A stretch of 64,000 nucleotides of DNA from Labia minor (taxonomy: Eukaryota; Arthropoda; Insecta; Dermaptera; Spongiphoridae), in contig OY720346.1 in the NCBI GenBank assembly GCA_963082975.1, positions 76,810,767-76,874,766 of the forward strand. The letters run 5' to 3'. The notes under the pieces were generated by a model. It made no database searches. It worked only from the letters and a program-made list of their open reading frames with translations, and was not told where the DNA came from. Below, in pieces: positions 44,086-55,233 of this stretch. The first letter of the stretch is position 1. The number at the start of each line of letters is the position of its first letter. A program made the position numbers and the translations under genes.

Positions 44086-44542
44086 ACCGACCGAGGGAAG
44101 GTATTGTTTTCACACCAAATTTTAAATGTTGAAAATTTTACATATCTCCACGAATCATGCATTTTGTTAAATATTTTTAGCATGTCTGTCCGACTGCCAC
44201 TCAACGGATATTGATAAAATATGGTACTTATATTTACTTAATGTATCATTAGCATGAATTCATCAACTTTTGGTGTATATCCGGAAACCAGAAGTGATAC
44301 TTTACAAAGTATTAATTTTATATTCATTGTCGGAAATTTTTCACTTAAAATTTTTCACTTAAAATTTAGGTAATTAATAATTGAGTAATTAAAATAAAAA
44401 TAATAACCATGATAATATAATTTAGTTGTTTTAATTCAAGTTTTAAAAATATTTTTTATAGTTTATAGATATTTATATATATATATGTTTGAAAATTAAT
44501 TTATTTCAAATCGTTGGACGGTTCTGTGCCTAGTCATAGCTT
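44086..44542 (-). repeat. Family A copy A8
   Basis: 5' tip TTTTT|ACCGACCGAGGGAAGG with a short internal deletion, the 'CATTGTCGGAAATTTTTCAC' block with a local 16-bp duplication, and end 'GTTGGACGGTTCTGTGCCTA' then GTCATAGC, and a T run. Confidence 0.85.
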
Positions 44543-46599
44543 ATTTTTAATTAATCGCTTGAGAGAGAGAGAGAGAGAGAGACAATACAAATAAATTGTT
44601 ATATGAAAATTCAGAATAATGATAATAAAAAATAAAATTCAAACTCTTATCACTAGCAAATTGTTTATTTTAATAATAAAATGTGGTCCATTCGGTTGAA
44701 TGATAATAGCCGAACAACCCTTTACTATTTTATTTTCATTTACCCTCTTCTGCAATATTAATCTCTAGAATTTTATTTTATTACTTTAAAAGGCAAGATT
44801 TCAAAAAATGAAAGCAATATTATTTATCATCATCAAAACAAGAGAGATGCAAAAGAAAACTTAAATGAAATAAAATAAACAAAATCTCTTTGAAAATATA
44901 TAAATATTTCTATCTTTCACTCACTCTATCTATCTATTTATATATCTTTATCTTCATTTTATTTATTAATTTCCTTCTAAAAACAAGTCAACTTTCTTTC
45001 TTTTCTTTGAAAACGGTTTTCATTTATTCTTTAATCAATTAACTTATGAATAAGTTACAACAGCTGCAGCTTTTATACGCTTCTCCATATTAAATTTTAT
45101 ATTCACACATTTCTTATTCGTTCAAATCAAATGAAATCACCAAAACAAGATGTAATACCCTGGAAATATTAAAATAGCTAAAAAAAGAAAAATATACATA
45201 ATAGCTTGGTGCGAGAAGATGAAAAGATATATATTTTAGAAATTCAATGAAGTTGCTTTTTTAATTTTTAGTTTTATTCACAGAAAAGTTTCTTGTCAGC
45301 AAAATATTTCAACAACAAGAAGATATTTAATATTTAGATATAATTAAATAAGGAGAAAAGATAATAGAATAAAAAGAGAGAAGTACAAAGAATATAAAAA
45401 AAAAGAATAAGGAGTGATTGTAGAAAAATTAAACTATTTTAAATTTATATATAAATATATATGATTATTTACTTTGTATATTCTGGAATATGTGAAGGTT
45501 ATAAATAATGAATTTATCTTAAAAAGACATATATTATTACTATATTTATTTACCATTCTTATTGATAAAATAATATTAAGTTTATCTTACCTTAAAACGA
45601 CAAATTGGTTTTTAAAGTCAATATTATCCCTTTACATGTTTATATATTTAAATTAAATTATATTTTATTATATTATTAGAGTCACTCTATGCAATAATAT
45701 GTTGAATTTTTAATAAGGTCTACCAACCCAATAAACTCATGTCTTTATGGTAAGATAAACTGCCGCTAAAATACAACTTTATTTATAAATGTATTTTATA
45801 TATAGATATAGATAATTATATTATTTTTATTTTAATAAATAAATAATATACCAATAGAAATGTTTATTACTTAAAACAATCCAACCACCAATTCAAAGTA
45901 AGTAATTACTTAATAATGTATTTGATATATTTTTCCATGTCAGTTGATTTCCCAGGTAAATATAAATTACTTTTCCTGATTGCTAAATCTTGTTTGGCTG
46001 TCGACCAAGGAGACAATCGATTCCTCCAGCCCCTCACGCTTAGGAAAACTCACTCCCTTTGGGAAATGGCCGCCATGGCCAATTAATTAACCCAGTTGCA
46101 AAGCTTTTAATTAAAGTAGGAAGGACTGACGTCCTACTCTTCACTCCACGGCTGTTGTTATTTTTTTACGTTTTTTACTTTATTTACATTTCTTTTCTTA
46201 TTCTTTCTTATTTCAAATTTCAAATTGATTATTAAATTATATTTTATGTATTGTATTGCAGTTGCTTTATTCATTGATTTAAACTTTGTTTAAACTTTTG
46301 AATAACTATTAAATCTAAGAACCAAATATCACTTTCTTTTTTTTTAAGTAATCTTGATTTATTAGCAGACAAGATTTTTTTTAATATCTTTACATGTCCC
46401 TTGCCTTCAAAACATAAATATATTTTGATTTTATAGAACCTATCATTTAAAATTGAAAGACATCTCCTTGGCTCTTCAACTTTTCCTATCTCATTGAAGG
46501 GTTTATTGTATCCAGTGATTTATTAAAAGAAAGGCAGAATAAATACTTTTTCTTGTTTAAACAATACTATAGTTTTATTTATTTTAGTTGCATTTTATT
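44543..46599. other. AT-rich spacer with one less AT-rich section
   Basis: (GA)n at about 44562-44582. 45990-46150 has mixed composition (e.g. 'GGGAAATGGCCGCCATGGCC', a 6-bp palindrome-rich stretch) but no open frame. No gene recognised. Confidence 0.45.
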
Positions 46600-46761
46600 A
46601 CTATCTCGCCAGAGATAAATAGTATTGCGATCACGAAAATTTTCGATGTCTAGATTTTGATGTTTTTATACGTTTTTCACTAAGGTTGAGAAAAATGTAT
46701 GTGTGTGTGTGCATGTGGGTGTGTATGTAGACAAAATTACGAAAAACGGTTTGAGCTAGAA

Positions 46762-47225
46762 CAGAGGTTCTTAATCTTATGTACTCTGCGGACCCCCACT
46801 TGAAAAAATTTTTTTTGACGGACCCCATCCCAACTTTAGGTACTTTACGTAATTTTATTAGTTAATTTCTGGCTTACGATCTCATAAGAACAAGGATATA
46901 TGATGAATATTTCTAACAGTGATTGGTGAATAACGATCTTTTTGCATATTGTAGAACACATTTTATTAGAAATTATAATATTGAAGAAAGAAAATTCTGC
47001 TAAATATGAAGCTGGAAACGGTAGCAATAGTTTTCTTGCACATTTCGTTGAATTTGGGTATTTGATCTCTGTTTCCTCACAAAGCCATGCCATCGCTTTT
47101 TTATATTAATTAAAGTTTTAACTGACTCATCATTTTCTCGTGCACCTGTACGATGGCTTTGCGGACCCCCAGTAAAGGCTTCGCGGACCCCCAGGGGTCC
47201 GCGGACCACAGTTTAAGAACCTCTG
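46762..47225 (-). mobile_element. hAT transposon (464 bp) with perfect 8-bp TSD
   Basis: Tips CAGAGGTTCTTAA(TC) and (GT)TTAAGAACCTCTG are inverted repeats, flanked by the exact duplication AGCTAGAA (46754-46761 and 47226-47233). Subterminal G/C-rich parts read TCTGCGGACCCCC on the left and 'GGGGGTCCGCG' or complements on the right (47165-47205, present as two direct partial copies). It contains a C-terminal transposase fragment at 46845-47093. Confidence 0.95.
46845..47093 (-). pseudogene. hAT transposase C-terminal dimerisation-domain remnant
   Basis: An 82-residue open frame reads CEETEIKYPNSTKCARKLLL then PFPASYLAEFSFFNIIISNK. This is the signature of the hAT C-terminal dimerisation region, in which an LLPFPxTYLCE-like core (here residues 22-33) is followed by an S/GFS segment and a basic stretch. 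The expected Cys after YL is Ala, and the distal part is diverged. The rest of the transposase is missing, so the 464-bp element is an internal-deletion derivative. Family-level identification rests on motif memory. Confidence 0.75.
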
Positions 47226-47442
47226 AGCTAGAATAATGAAATTTGGTATACAGGCAATATTCAAAATTCGTCGTTTTCTATCAACTTTTGAGAAATGTAG
47301 CTTATCCGGAAGTGGGTCATTACCCACCATGTTTTCATTTTTTTCCCTAAACTAACCGTAAAAATAAAGATAGATGTTTGATAGTTTTTCACATGATTAA
47401 AAATTGGATAAAACTGCTATATATAGAATTTCAGCTTGATTA

Positions 47443-48721
47443 ACAGACAGACATGAAAAAGTCTAATGTCATATTTGGATTCTCCTAGTCATGAAACATG
47501 AAGAAATATGTAAAAAAATTAAATTCTGAGCAATATGCAAACAAAAAATTCTATATATACGTTAAAATAATAAAAAAAGAAATAATAATTAATAAATAAC
47601 ATATATTTTATATTTAATTTCTTCATAAAATAGTGATCTCTTGTTTTTTTTTTTACTTTTCAAAATAATTAGTTATCATATTAATTGGATCCATTCTTTG
47701 GTGATCATGGTGGCCATGAAAAGGTTACAAGGGTGATAAAATCATAATTGACGCATAATGATGCATTAAGCAAGGATAAAGGAGATGAAATGATTGATAT
47801 CAATTTGGTATGTTAAACTCAAAATATATGCAGATTAGACCTTATTAAATTAAAACAAATCATTCGTATTCTAATTCCTATTTCTTATATGATATAAGAT
47901 AATAATAATAATAATAATAATAATATATTTTATAAGTAAAAATAATGAAAAATACATACTTATAAATTAAATTAGAATTATATGTATTTTTTTAAATATC
48001 TTCTTGTTGATGTTGATCTTTGAAAATAAAAATATATTAAAGCTATATATAAATTATATTATTTTGATATGATTTATCATCTCTCACTTTCATTTCAATC
48101 ATTTTAGAATTTAAATTAATTTTACATACCATTTAAATTTCAAATTTGGGTTTCATATTGTAACGATCTCATTTTTAATATTTTAATCACAACCCTCCTC
48201 CTCCTCCTCCCTCTCTTCTCACTTGTTCACTTAACTTTCACTTTAATGACCATATAAGTTATTCGTCTTTCATTCAAATAAAAATAAATTAATGCAAAGT
48301 GGATGTCCGATGACGGAGAAAAATAAAACAACTTTACCTAACAAAATACCATTTTTTTTTCTTGTTGCTCGTTTCAACCTAAGAGCTTTTCAGCAATTCA
48401 TGAGGTAAATATTATCATCTCTCCCCCAATTTTAAACCATCATGTCTTATGTTAGCATTCGTTGCAGAAGCGTTTTATGCTTATGAAATAAAGTGAATGG
48501 AGAATGGGGGGAGAAAGTGGGGGGGGGGGAGAACGAACAATTTGAAGAAATAAATATTCAGAAAAATTGCTTTAAGGTAGACGAACAAGAGTTAACTACA
48601 ACAACAACATCTACAAAAAAAATTATAATATTAATAAATAAATAATATTTGTTTTCTCCTTTAATTCTAATATAATTAAAAACAAAAGACTGATTTTTAA
48701 ATAATTGTCAATTTAATAAAT
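47443..48721. other. AT-rich spacer, no gene
   Basis: (AAT)n near 47899-47922. A G-rich stretch is at 48503-48535. Nothing coding recognised. Confidence 0.45.
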
Positions 48722-48832
48722 CTGGAGTGTCTCCACTCGACTATCTTGCAATTTAAATTAGATTAATTAACATATATTATATTTAAATTAAATTTAATTT
48801 ATTATATAAATTATAAATTAAGTATAATTGAA
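48722..48832 (+). repeat. Family B copy B10 (3'-end fragment)
   Basis: CTGGAGTGTCTCCACTCGAC then TATCTTGCAATTT and the adjacent AT-rich section; it stops before the 'GGCTCTTTG' part. Confidence 0.8.
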
Positions 48833-49729
48833 TAGGATTAATTAATTAAAAAATTTAAATTAACAGTAAAATAAGTATATAGTATATATCTATATATGGT
48901 TATTAAAATAAATTAACATATACTTATTAAATTTCAATTTAAAAACTTTACCTTCATTTTCAAGTCAAAATTTAAAAAATTAATAAATAATTATTTTTCA
49001 GTTGAACTGAAATTTTATAATTAAACATTTTAATGCAAAATATTTTTTAAATTTGTTTTTTTTAAATAAGATAATTTAATGCTAAAATAAGATATATATA
49101 AGATAAATATTTAAAAATATTTATATTTTAAAATGGAATATTGAAAAGGAAATAATATCATTTATTTATTTTTAATCATGAATCATGAATTCTATCATAG
49201 TATAAAATTTATATATTTTAAGATATTTTAAATAATCTTTTATAATTCTCTGAATTAAATAAAAAATATAATAGATATTTTTCTCTAAGGAAATAATATA
49301 ATATGTAATCTCGTATTAAGAATAGACAGATTTGTTTGCTAAAACATTTTATTACATTACAAAAATTTTTAAATATTTGCAATAAATACAATAATATGTT
49401 CTTACCTATAAACAAATTGGTTTTTATAGTCAATTCTTATCTTATCTTATTACTTATTAATAATAAATGGTTTTCCAATTTATTTAATCTAATTTACCTA
49501 ACCTTAACACACAACAATTCCGTCTCATTGTTGTGATACAAACTTAGAAATATTAAATTATTATAATTAAAATTATTTATTTATTAATATTAACTTAATA
49601 TAATTAATATTATTTATTTATCAATATTATAATTAATGAAATTAATTATTTATAAATAATTCATATTCATAATAATAATAAATTGTGATACCAACTTAGG
49701 AATATTAAAATAATATATAATTAGTATTT

Positions 49730-49769
<40 letters not shown>

Positions 49770-50156
49770 GAAATAATAATAAAGATAAAATATTTTAGCC
49801 CTCCAAATAAAAAAAAAATATTTGAATGGCATGAAAAATTTTTTTTTAATGGTTCATTGGATTTTCAAATATATACAGTTTCATGTCCGTCACGGTAGCC
49901 TCTCTCTTTCTCTCCCTTTAATGTTTGAAATTATAAATTGAATGAATGAAGAAATAAATTCTGAATAGATCCAAATTTGTAATTACACGGTTGTTTCAAC
50001 AAATGAATATATTTTTTGTATTAAAAATACTATAAATAATAATCTTATTAGTTTGATTGATATTCGTGAAAATATATGAAAAATTGTATATAAATAATAA
50101 ATAATATTAATATTATTATATGAATAAATTTGAGAAAAAAGAGGTAGAATAAGAAT
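48833..50156. other. AT-rich spacer, (AT)n
   Basis: (AT)n at about 49733-49767. Several near-pure A/T open frames; no gene. Confidence 0.5.
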
Positions 50157-50197
50157 AGGCGTTGTCCTTGCGTAGGACGTGCAAAAGACAAAGATTT
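50157..50197 (+). repeat. SINE 3'-tail fragment
   Basis: TAGGCGTTGTCCTTGCGTAG then GACGTGCAAAAGAC matches the tail of SINE copies 1 and 5. Confidence 0.7.
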
Positions 50198-50289
50198 TAT
50201 TTTAAATTTTTTTATTAAATATTATTAAATGTTAATATAATATGAAAATAAAAATTCCAATGAGAAATTTCTTAAAAAATAGTTTAAAT

Positions 50290-50370
50290 CAGGCCTGGGC
50301 AAAAGCCGGCCCGCGGGCCGGATCCGGCCCTTTTGCTTATTTTATCCGGCCCGTTGTAATTTAAATATAA
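50290..50370 (+). mobile_element. hAT-like terminus (one end only)
   Basis: CAGGCCTGGGCAAAAGCCGG, then CCCGCGGGCCGGATCCGGCC, is the highly characteristic GC-rich palindromic start seen in many hAT elements. No matching inverted end TTTGCCCAGGCCTG is found downstream, so the element is truncated. Confidence 0.6.
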
Positions 50371-50895
50371 AGAGTTTATCAAGAATAATAACTTTAAATA
50401 AAAAGAATATGTTAAAAACAAAGAAAAGAAAAAAGTAAAGTTTGGTGAATTTACATGTAAGTATTTAATTCCAAATAAAATAAATAAATAAATGTTTAAT
50501 AGTTTTTAAATTGTAAACTTTGGGGTGAATGAAAATAGAGGAAAATAAGAGAAAGAGAACGAGATAAATAAAGAGAGAGAGAGAGTTGGTTGGATTTAAA
50601 CTTTCATAACTAGGATAAAACATTTTCGCATTTATCATAAAGGAGTAAGTATATAGTTTTAGTATATATATACATATAGAATAAATCAGAAATAATATTA
50701 ATAATAAAAATATAGGTAAATCAAACTTTTCGCTTAAAATAAACATGCAACTTTTTCAAAAGTTTAGCAATTTTTAATCCTAGATTAGAATGATATTATT
50801 TTTTTTTTAAATAAAAAATAATTATATAAGTTTGTGTTATTACTGTTAATTCAAAATGAAAATAGACTGATTTGGTTAACAAATTAGATAGAGTA

Positions 50896-50934
<39 letters not shown>

Positions 50935-50941
50935 TAGATAT
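50371..50941. other. AT-rich spacer with (AT)n
   Basis: (GA)n near 50574-50585 and (AT)n at about 50899-50932 adjoining the foldback. No gene. Confidence 0.45.
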
Positions 50942-51398
50942 TATTACTATCAGATTTATTAGGGATATAATCACGTATTTTTGTGAGATTGTTTTCTCGA
51001 CGTTTCGGCACCCATTTTGGCGCCATTTTCAAGAGATTATTTAGGTGGGAATAGTTTTGGGATTCTGGGTCTTAGTCTGTGTGACCAAGGGATAATATCG
51101 GGATTTTGGGTTGATAGGATGGGTGGTTTTGTACTCACTGCGTTGCTGTGGAGCTCCGAGGAAACCTGGGCAATCCTGAGACTGACCCAAGTGCGGATGT
51201 GTGTTATTCTCAGGATTGCCCAGGTTTTTTCGAAGCTCCACAGCAACGCAATGAGTACAAAACCACCTAACCTATCAACTCAAAATCCCGATATTAACCC
51301 TTGGTCACACAGACTAAGACCCAAAATGGGTGCCGAAAAGTCGAGAAAACAATCTGACAAAAATACGTGATTATATCCCTGATAAATCTGATAGTAAT
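50942..51398. mobile_element. 457-bp foldback (inverted repeat) element
   Basis: The left arm 50942 to about 51185 and the right arm about 51195-51398 are inverted copies with roughly 90% or better match by eye; e.g. 'ATTAGGGATATAATCACGTA' on the left pairs with 'TACGTGATTATATCCCTGAT' on the right. The left arm has an extra 47 bp (about 51021-51067, starting CGCCATTTTCAAGAG). (TA)n borders both ends. Long open frames on both strands follow from the symmetry. On the minus strand CCGAAACGTCGAGAAAAC resembles sequence I associate with Penelope-like elements, but no coding support exists. Confidence 0.8.
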
Positions 51399-51981
51399 AT
51401 ATATATATATATATATAGTGAGTCCATTTTCAACTTAGCACCCTTCCTCCTGACATAATACGGAAGTTTGGTTTAGAAAGAAGAGCGTAGTGTTATTGGC
51501 ACGTAAACCTGAACCTCTGCATTACAATCCTCCTCTTCTTTTATGAATGAATATGGGTCTTTCGGAAAGCCTGACAAATATTTGCTAAGCGGGAAGGGGA
51601 GCCGGAAATATTTATATATTAGCTTTCTTCTAGCCTTCTCCTTTAACAATATAAAACATGAACAATGATCCCCTCAAGTGAGAAGAAAAATGTGGACATA
51701 GGATGATCGTTTTTTTTCTTTTCAAAGCACAATGCGAAACTACCTTTGAAGAAAATCAATCATATCAGATTAACTATTCATGAGACAATTTATTTTACAT
51801 TATTTTCATGGAATATTATAATATAATACAAGGATTTAATGCAATTTAGAGAATATATTTTATTTTATAACTTTTATTTACAACGAAAGAAGGTTTGAAT
51901 GAAACACAGGTTTTTGGATAAAAAATTATTTTTTCAGTCTTTTGTATGTTATATGTTGTATGTTATATACACTTAGTTCAA
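51399..51981. other. Spacer, no gene recognised
   Basis: 51420-51660 is less AT-rich. No open frame or family match. Confidence 0.4.
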
Positions 51982-52180
51982 CGTTTCTTCAATTTTTTTT
52001 ATAGTTTCCAAAAAATAAGATTTGTCGAGGACATTAAAATAGGTATTTATTTGTGAGATGATTTTCCGCCGAGCCATTTCTTCATGTTTGGAAACAAGAA
52101 ATAGTCACTTGGGGCTAAATCCGGAGAATAGGGTGGATGATGGAGCAATTGATATTTCAATTCATGGATTTTCAGGGAAA
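51982..52180 (-). pseudogene. mariner transposase fragment of a second subfamily
   Basis: The minus strand reads ISLKIHELKYQLLHHPPYSP then DLAPSDYFLFPNMKKWLGGK. After a one-base shift it continues as QINTYFNVLDKSYFLETIKK. This is the third-Asp region of a mariner transposase (PPYSPDLAPSDYFLF) and its downstream helices, clearly distinct from the mar-1/mar-2 family (PPYSPDLTPCDF). No terminal inverted repeats found. Confidence 0.85.
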
Positions 52181-52392
52181 TTCACTTTTTTCCATTTACT
52201 TCTCCAATCACGAGGTGGCCTGCTATTAATGGATGTCAAACAAAAACTAAAAGGCCCAGTTGGTTCAAATTTCGACAGGAGTCAGCAGATAGTTTCCCGC
52301 TGATAGGAGCACTGATGCCATTTCATTTAAGAGACAGGAAATTCGCTTATCGCGTCAAAATTATTATCAAAAGGGATACAAATTAAAATATG

Positions 52393-52815
52393 AGGCATGG
52401 TCTATGACCTTAGAAGACGAGAGTAGATTTAGAGTATTTAAGAATAAGATTCTTCGCAGCATTTATGGGCCAAAGAAGGATGAGGTCACCTGGGGAATAG
52501 CGGATATTGCATAACGAGGAATTGCATGACCTCTATGCATCTCCAAATATAGTTAGAATTATAAAATCGAGAAAGCTGCGATGGGAAGGGCATGTGGCAA
52601 GAATGGGAGAGGAAAGAATAGCGAAAAATATATTGGTGGGGAGACCGAATGGGAAACGTCCGTTTGGAAGACCAAGGACGCGGTGGGTGGATAATGAAAG
52701 AAGGGATGTGAAAGAGGTTGGAGAGGGTTGGGATTGGATGGACATGTGGTTACTACGGTAAATAACTTTCGAGTTCAGTAGAGCCATAGAGATAGATAGA
52801 TAGATAGATAGATTT
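52393..52815 (+). pseudogene. LINE reverse transcriptase C-terminal tail, with (GATA)n end
   Basis: First frame: YEAWSMTLEDESRFRVFKNK then ILRSIYGPKKDEVTWGIADI, stop. After one frameshift the 84-codon frame 52507-52761 reads HNEELHDLYASPNIVRIIKS, RKLRWEGHVARMGEERIAKN, GRPNGKRPFGRPRTRWVDNE and ends DMWLLR-stop. This is the well-known region after RT in arthropod-type non-LTR retrotransposons (RLRWxGHVxRM ... GRPRxRW). A (GATA)n tract (52791-52814) lies just downstream and probably is the LINE 3' tail. It is the least decayed of three fragments (also 21920-22285 and 31775-32105). Clade not determined. Confidence 0.85.
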
Positions 52816-53631
52816 ATGGAACAAAAAAAAAGTAATAATAATAAGCTTTTATTAGTAGAAAAGAATCAATTTATTCTATTCAAACAATAACTTTGTTTAA
52901 TTAATAAAATCTCAATGAATAAATAAATAGAGAAGCATTTCATTTGCTATGAATATATACATATACATATACATATACATATATATGGATAAAGTGAGTG
53001 AGTATAAGAGTAAATTTACAAGCTGGATCAATACGAAACAATTTGTTCAGTTGCTCTCTTTGTCGAGAACAAGTTGCATATACATTGTAGAGGCAAGTTA
53101 ACTTTTCTACATAATAGCTTACTTCAGGCATTAAAGATATACGGAGGGATTGAAGTCGCACACTCGCGACTTTTAATAAAATCCAAGGAGTTGAGGTGAT
53201 GGAGAATAAATGCAATGCAATCAATTCTAATTAACAAAGAACAAGCGAGACTAAAAGGAAATTAAAGAATAGGTAGATTAAATGTATACTATATATTCAA
53301 AGAGATGATGATGGTGATAATAATATTTCAAAAGTGAAAAGTCAAAAAAAAGGTCAGTTTCAGAGATTTTTTTTTTGTTTGTCTGAAAGTAAACAAATAT
53401 TTTAAAATTTTTGAAAGTTAGAAATAAATATTTTTCTTTACAACTGATAATCAAACCGTTTAGATAAATAATTACGTTAATTAATGATGAGATCTAATAT
53501 TTTTAATGTACCTACTTATATTATAGCCCCTACATATAGATTTTGTTATCAAATGAAATATTTTTTTTTTTAATCTATCGTTCCTAAAGATTTATTTATA
53601 TTTATAAAATAATCAAAATATTCGAAAAAAG
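52816..53631. other. AT-rich spacer
   Basis: (ATACAT)n at about 52956-52983. An open frame 52940-53224 (-) overlaps a less AT-rich section (53000-53230) but shows no domain. Nothing else. Confidence 0.45.
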
Positions 53632-54214
53632 CTGGAGTGTCTCCACTCGACAATCTCGAAATTTGAATTGGATTATTTAACATATATTATATTTAAATTA
53701 AATTTAATTAATTATAAATTATAATTTAATAAATAATATTTATTAAACCAGAGCATGTTTGGCTCTTTGTTGATGGCACCACATAACGTGTTGGTGCGTG
53801 ATTTGCAGTGTTAAAAAATTAATTCCGGTACTTTCAGTGATTCAATCAAGCTGTAATTCTATATATAGCAGTTTTATACAATTTTTAATCATGTGAAAAA
53901 CTATCAAAGATATATCCTTATTTTTTCGGTCACTTTCGAGGGAAAAAAAATCAAAACGTTGTAGGTAATGACCCTCTTCCGGTTGAGCTACATTTCTCAA
54001 AAGTTGAAAGAAAACTACGAATTTTGAATAATTCCCATATACCAAATTTTATGATTCTAGCTCAAACCGTTTTTGCGTAATCTTGTCTACATACACACAT
54101 ATAGACATTTTTCTCAACCTTAATGAAAATGATTCAGGAACCTTCAAAACGTATAAAAACATCAAAATCTCGACATCGAAAATTTTCGTGATCACAATAA
54201 TCTGGCGAGATAGT
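53632..54214 (+). repeat. Family B copy B11 (complete)
   Basis: CTGGAGTGTCTCCACTCGAC preceded by A6; all internal blocks in order, including 'CATGTTTGGCTCTTTGTTGA', 'CACTTTCGAGGGAAAAAAAA' and 'CAAACCGTTTTTGCGTAATC'; ends AATAATCTGGCGAGATAGT then A7. Close to copy B7. Confidence 0.9.
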
Positions 54215-54568
54215 AAAAAAATAAAAACAAAATGTATTTATTTACAATATCTATTTATCTGCATAGAGGTAAATTAAAAAAAAATAATGTATTTAAAAAG
54301 AATAAATTAAAAAATAAAAATTCTAAAAAAAAAAAAAAATTAAATACATGAATAAGTTTATATTTATATTATTATAAAGTGTCTTGATATATACATTTCA
54401 AATATATTAATCAAAGCTTAATATAAGTATAGTAACATGTTTTATATTTAAAAGTTGGTTAGTCATAGGTTAATCAAATCCAGATGTTAAGCATGATTAT
54501 ATATTATATTAAGGCACTTTATAATATATATAAAGTGTGAAGAACTCCAAAGGAGGTTGAGCAGCTAG
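54215..54568 (+). mobile_element. Helitron 3' end, 5' end not found
   Basis: At 54544-54568: an imperfect hairpin AACTCC-AAA-GGAGGTT followed by GAGCAG and CTAG, with T next (54569). This repeats the arrangement of the Helitron at 22321-22350, including the AG-CTAG|T-ATAT context. The upstream sequence to 54215 is AT-rich and I cannot place a TC start. Confidence 0.55.
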
Positions 54569-54695
54569 TATATATAAACGACAATAACAGACAAACTAAA
54601 ATTATGTTTTTATCCGTGTTTATAATAATTTATAGTAAAAAGGAAATTTTAAGTCAATCAAATCAAATTAGAATCGATCTTTTTAAATAAAAAAA

Positions 54696-54755
54696 TGAGC
54701 TGTGGCCAGGCACAGAACCGACCGATTATTTGAAATAAATTAATTTTCAAACATC

Positions 54756-54825
<70 letters not shown>

Positions 54826-55233
54826 TAAAATATATTTAAAAAACTTGAATTAAAATGACTCAATTATATTATCTTGGTTTTTATTTTTAGTTTAATTACT
54901 CAATTATTAATAACTACTATATTTTAAGTGAAAAATTTCCGACAATGAATATAAAATTAATACTTTGGTAACTACCACTTCCGATTTCCGGATATACACA
55001 AAAAGTTGATGAATTCATGTTACTGATGCATTAAGTAAATATACCAAATTTTATCGAAATCTGTTGAGTCGTTTGAGCTCTACACGTCTTTAAGGACACA
55101 CAACGGACTGACGGACAGATATCATGCTAAAAATACTTTTTTATGTTAACAAAATGTATGATTTGTGGAGATATGTCAACATCTCCACAATTTGGTGTAA
55201 AAACAATACCTTCCCTTCCTATCGTAGGTCGGT
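54696..55233 (+). repeat. Family A copy A9 (complete, with long (TA)n)
   Basis: Leader TGAGCTGTGGCCAGGCACAG (perfect stem CTGTG...CACAG) then AACCGACCGATTATTTG, a (TA)n of about 70 bp (54752-54820), and all internal blocks to CTATCGTAGGTCGGT (55233). This copy is part of the inverted duplication with 63014-63823. Confidence 0.9.

Larger units (their letters stand above)
46600..47442 (-). repeat. Family B copy B9, split by a hAT
   Basis: 46600-46761 (5' tip ACTATCTCGCCAGAGATA onward) and 47226-47442 (from AGCTAGAATAATGAAATTTG on) are one family B copy. The middle and 3' end beyond 'TTTCAGCTTGATT' are missing. The hAT inserted into the conserved GTTTGAGCTAGAATAATG site. Confidence 0.9.

Noticed and set aside
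50990..51070. Hammerhead ribozyme near the CCGAAACGTC phrase
   Set aside because: The CTGATGA core and a proper stem III are missing on either strand, so only a weak Penelope-like resemblance is reported.
51037..51370. 117-residue frame with repeated phrases in the 50.9-51.4 kb foldback
   Set aside because: Repeated peptide segments are the two arms of the inverted repeat read in both directions, not a protein.
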